Assembly: GCA_036850595.1 (NCBI GenBank)
Contig: CM072153.1
Span: forward strand, 13,286,169 to 13,350,168
Direction: 5' to 3'
Length of the DNA: 64,000 bases
Source: Rhyacichthys aspro
Taxonomy: Eukaryota > Chordata > Actinopteri > Gobiiformes > Rhyacichthyidae
Both the position numbers and the translations under genes were made by a program. Below, piece after piece: positions 61,801 to 64,000 of this stretch (the first letter of the stretch is position 1; each line of letters begins with the position of its first letter). The notes under the pieces were generated by a model. The model had not been told where the DNA came from and did not search any database. It saw nothing but the letters and a program-made list of their open reading frames with translations.

Positions 61801-63840
61801 CCTAAGCCAGGTCATGAGACTGAACTTCACCAGAGAGTCCCAGCTGCGCCTCTACAACCGGCTGCTGAGCTACAACCTGCCTCAGGAGATGGACACACTC
61901 AGGTCTGTCCCACATACACACACACACGAATAGCACTAGGATGGAAAGTTTCCAGCAGGAATGTTACGTAACATGTGTAGGTCCCCACGTTACGCATAAG
62001 GCAATAATGTTTACGAGACGGTGGGGAGCTGACACATATTTGCAGAGGTTGTTTACTGGAATGTCTTTGTGTGTTTGTCCAGGGCTCTGCTGAAGTCTAC
62101 ACCGTCTCCTGTAGTGTTCTGCCACAATGACTGCCAGGAAGGTAAACCACGTGCAGTTAAAGATGGGCAACATTTCAGACGTTTGTCTCCCATTTTAGTA
62201 AATACCTTCTGTTTGTGTGTGGTTTGTAGGTAACATCCTGCTGCTGAAGGGCCGCCAGAGCTCAGAACAGAAGCTGATGCTCATTGACTTTGAGTACAGC
62301 AGTTACAATTACAGGTATATTTGCATTTTTGCCATATTGAATATCTTTAAACATCTTTGTGTTTAGAAGCTATATTTCAGGGTTGTCAGATTGTGTGCAT
62401 TTTCTACTGACTGCACTATCAATAAACAGTAGTACATTAACAAGGATTTTAATTAAAAAACGCACAGTGTGGTTAAAGTTACTGGAGAAATCAGTCAGTT
62501 AACATTTTTAATCAGAAGCGTAAAATGCATCTTACTGTCAAATCACATTCATTACTCATTGATTGCCATCTTTGTGGCTTAGTTTAAATATATATATTTT
62601 TTTATCTGTATAATATTTGTCTAAATGGCTTCTACCTTCTAGAGTTGATCAATAGCCATCTTTACAATCTGCAGACGGAGAATTTTTGCTCTGTGTTAGT
62701 CAGTAACCTAGATACTTGTGCCCTGTCCTCCTTCCTATTTTCCTTCTGGCTCCCACCAGCACACTCGCTCACACTGTTATGTAACCAGCATTTAGCCAAC
62801 CAATGAGAAGACACAGGATGGAGGGATAACCTCATTGCCTCACAGCATTATTGATGGTGGTAACAGCACAGTAGATTTCCAGAGAATGGCCACATGTGTG
62901 AATTCCTGAGTGGCTCTGGGAAGCAGTGCTTGTCTCACTGGCCTTGGCTCACACTTTGGAAGACAAAGCTTGGCTGTCTGGCCATTCTCACTGTCACCCC
63001 CAGCAGCCCTCGCAGCGTGGCCCCTTTAGAATCTCTTGATATGTAACACGTGTTCTGTGTCTGTCGCCCACCCCCACACGTGAGCAAATGTGCAGCTTGT
63101 ACCAAGAACACACCCACAAACATACATAATGTGCATTTTTATTAATTGCACATAGGTTTAGGTGTCTAAGCTATGTGGAAACAATGGTGGAAGTGTTGCT
63201 TTGGGAAAATGCAATAAAGTAGAAGAAGAAAGCCCCAGACAAAACATGGAATATGTAGAGGAAGGGTGGACAAGGAAAAGAAAACAAAAAAGTGGTGCAT
63301 GCATTTTTAAGCAATTTATCAAAATCAAAAAAGTCAATTTATTTGTTGTTGCTCCACAAATATTAAGGCTCTATTAATCTTGCAGGGGCTTTGATATTGG
63401 CAACCATTTCTGTGAATGGATGTACGACTACAACTGTGACGAGTTTCCTTTCTTCAAGGTTAATACTCAGGCTTACCCCTCCAAAGCCCAGCAGGTATGC
63501 ATGCTTAATGACAAATATACATTTACACAAGTTAATACAGCCTAGTAATGTTTTGGTCCCTGTATTCAGATGCATTTTTTTGAAAACTACCTTCTTGAGT
63601 ATGAACCAGAGTTTGAAAACCTCAATGAAGATGACCAAATGAGACTGAAGGAGGAGATGTATGTGGAGGTCAACAGGTGAGCACCACACATAGGTGACCA
63701 GTTTATGCTATTGTGAGAAATGCAGTATAATAAAATATTGTTTTATTGTTGTCTAAAGGTTTTCTCTGGCATCACACTTCTTCTGGGGCTTGTGGTCCAT
63801 CATTCAGGCCCGGCTTTCCACCATCAAGTTTGGATATCTG
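52892..63840 (+). CDS. chka: Choline kinase alpha (3' end beyond window)
   Basis: Eleven coding exons: 52892-53127, 53814-53922, 55867-55920, 59926-60039, 60442-60575, 61798-61902, 62083-62141, 62230-62314, 63386-63494, 63570-63676, 63759-63840. They encode 398 residues with consistent phases; the final exon (family C-terminus after FGYM) is right of 64000. The start MKTKF equals that of CHKA. Landmarks are FLHGTWKRLAEEDFQI, RGGLSNKLF, PRSILLRLYGAILQ, GAEAMVLESVMFAILAE and GPKLYGIFPQGRLEQYVPSR. The Brenner-type motif CHNDCQEGN (His265, Asp267, Asn272) and the choline kinase motif IDFEYSSYNYRGFDIGNH (Asp290) are both intact. The enzyme phosphorylates choline with ATP, the first step of CDP-choline phosphatidylcholine synthesis, in the cytosol. 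Intron 3 is about 4 kb; the 54-bp third exon is a cassette. Confidence 0.95.
53923..55866 (+). other. chka: chka intron 2
   Basis: Lies between exon 2 and the small third exon. It contains a (TG)n microsatellite at 54702-54720 and no other coding signal. Confidence 0.6.
54702..54720. repeat. Short TG microsatellite in chka intron
   Basis: About ten TG units. Confidence 0.85.
55867..55920 (+). other. chka: chka cassette exon of 18 codons
   Basis: The exon has a clear acceptor (GTTGATAG) and donor (GTAAGT) and is exactly 54 bases in phase 0. It encodes MSCNKGES-QSNKENQFQ, matching the 18-residue segment that distinguishes human CHKA isoforms 1 and 2. Skipping would join exon 2 directly to exon 4 without a frame change. 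Confidence 0.88.
55921..59925 (+). other. chka: chka intron 3
   Basis: About 4.0 kb with no recognisable exon on either strand. No repeat with clear ends was seen. Confidence 0.6.
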
Positions 63841-64000
63841 GTAAGTCCATTATGAAGTTACAATGCAGCCTTCAGTTAGGAGGTGGCCATTGAACGCAAC
63901 CGTCCTCGACTGGAGAGTTTAGTCAGAGTCAATATTTACTGTTAGGAAGGTCATGAAGTCTGGGCAGTCTGCCATGTCACTCTGAAACAGTAGGTCAGCA

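Noticed and set aside
1..64000. tRNA, rRNA, LTR retrotransposon or LINE reverse transcriptase sequences
   Set aside because: No convincing cloverleaf, box A/B pair, LTR pair or reverse-transcriptase frame was seen by eye.

Overview
The window looks like a nuclear chromosome segment from a teleost fish, probably a percomorph-type species. The evidence is intron-rich protein-coding genes with short to medium introns and GT-AG junctions, an AT-rich background, one CpG-island promoter, many CA/TG and AT microsatellites, several non-autonomous DNA transposons (MITEs), and proteins that read as fish versions of known vertebrate genes. I see no bacterial, viral or organellar features. All exon models were made by eye, by matching reading phase across GT-AG junctions; none has been checked against transcripts.

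Layout from left to right. Positions 1-12564 are intron 1 of znrf1 (minus strand); only its first coding exon (12565-12955) lies in the window, inside a CpG island that extends to about 13560. ldhd (minus, 15696-21383, 11 exons, 499 codons) encodes mitochondrial D-lactate dehydrogenase. fam169b (plus, 22729-25256, 8 exons) and arpin (plus, 25896-28309, 6 coding exons) follow head to tail. An aminopeptidase N-like gene, anpep (minus, 29756-42563, 20 exons, 940 codons), converges on arpin. An F-box protein gene of unresolved orthology (minus, 47672-49543, 2 coding exons) is followed by the choline kinase alpha gene chka (plus, from 52892), whose last coding exon lies beyond the right edge.

The genes are unrelated housekeeping or tissue genes rather than one pathway. 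znrf1 next to ldhd matches the human 16q23 neighbourhood. fam169b, arpin and anpep match human 15q26. chka is on human 11q13. The window therefore appears to join blocks that are separate in mammals.

The most unusual structure is a family of three related hAT-like MITEs (6577-7376, 19460-20084, 38334-38778). Each carries its own internal 21-bp tandem array, and two have perfect 8-bp target-site duplications that fix their ends. Two other MITEs have clear ends: one flanked by TTAA at 1548-1903, and one of 160 bp at 17895-18054 with a near-perfect 8-bp duplication. The anpep product departs from the M1 aminopeptidase consensus at three substrate-site positions (AAMEN for GAMEN, WLKE for WLNE, Asn for Gln213) while keeping the zinc ligands and catalytic residues.
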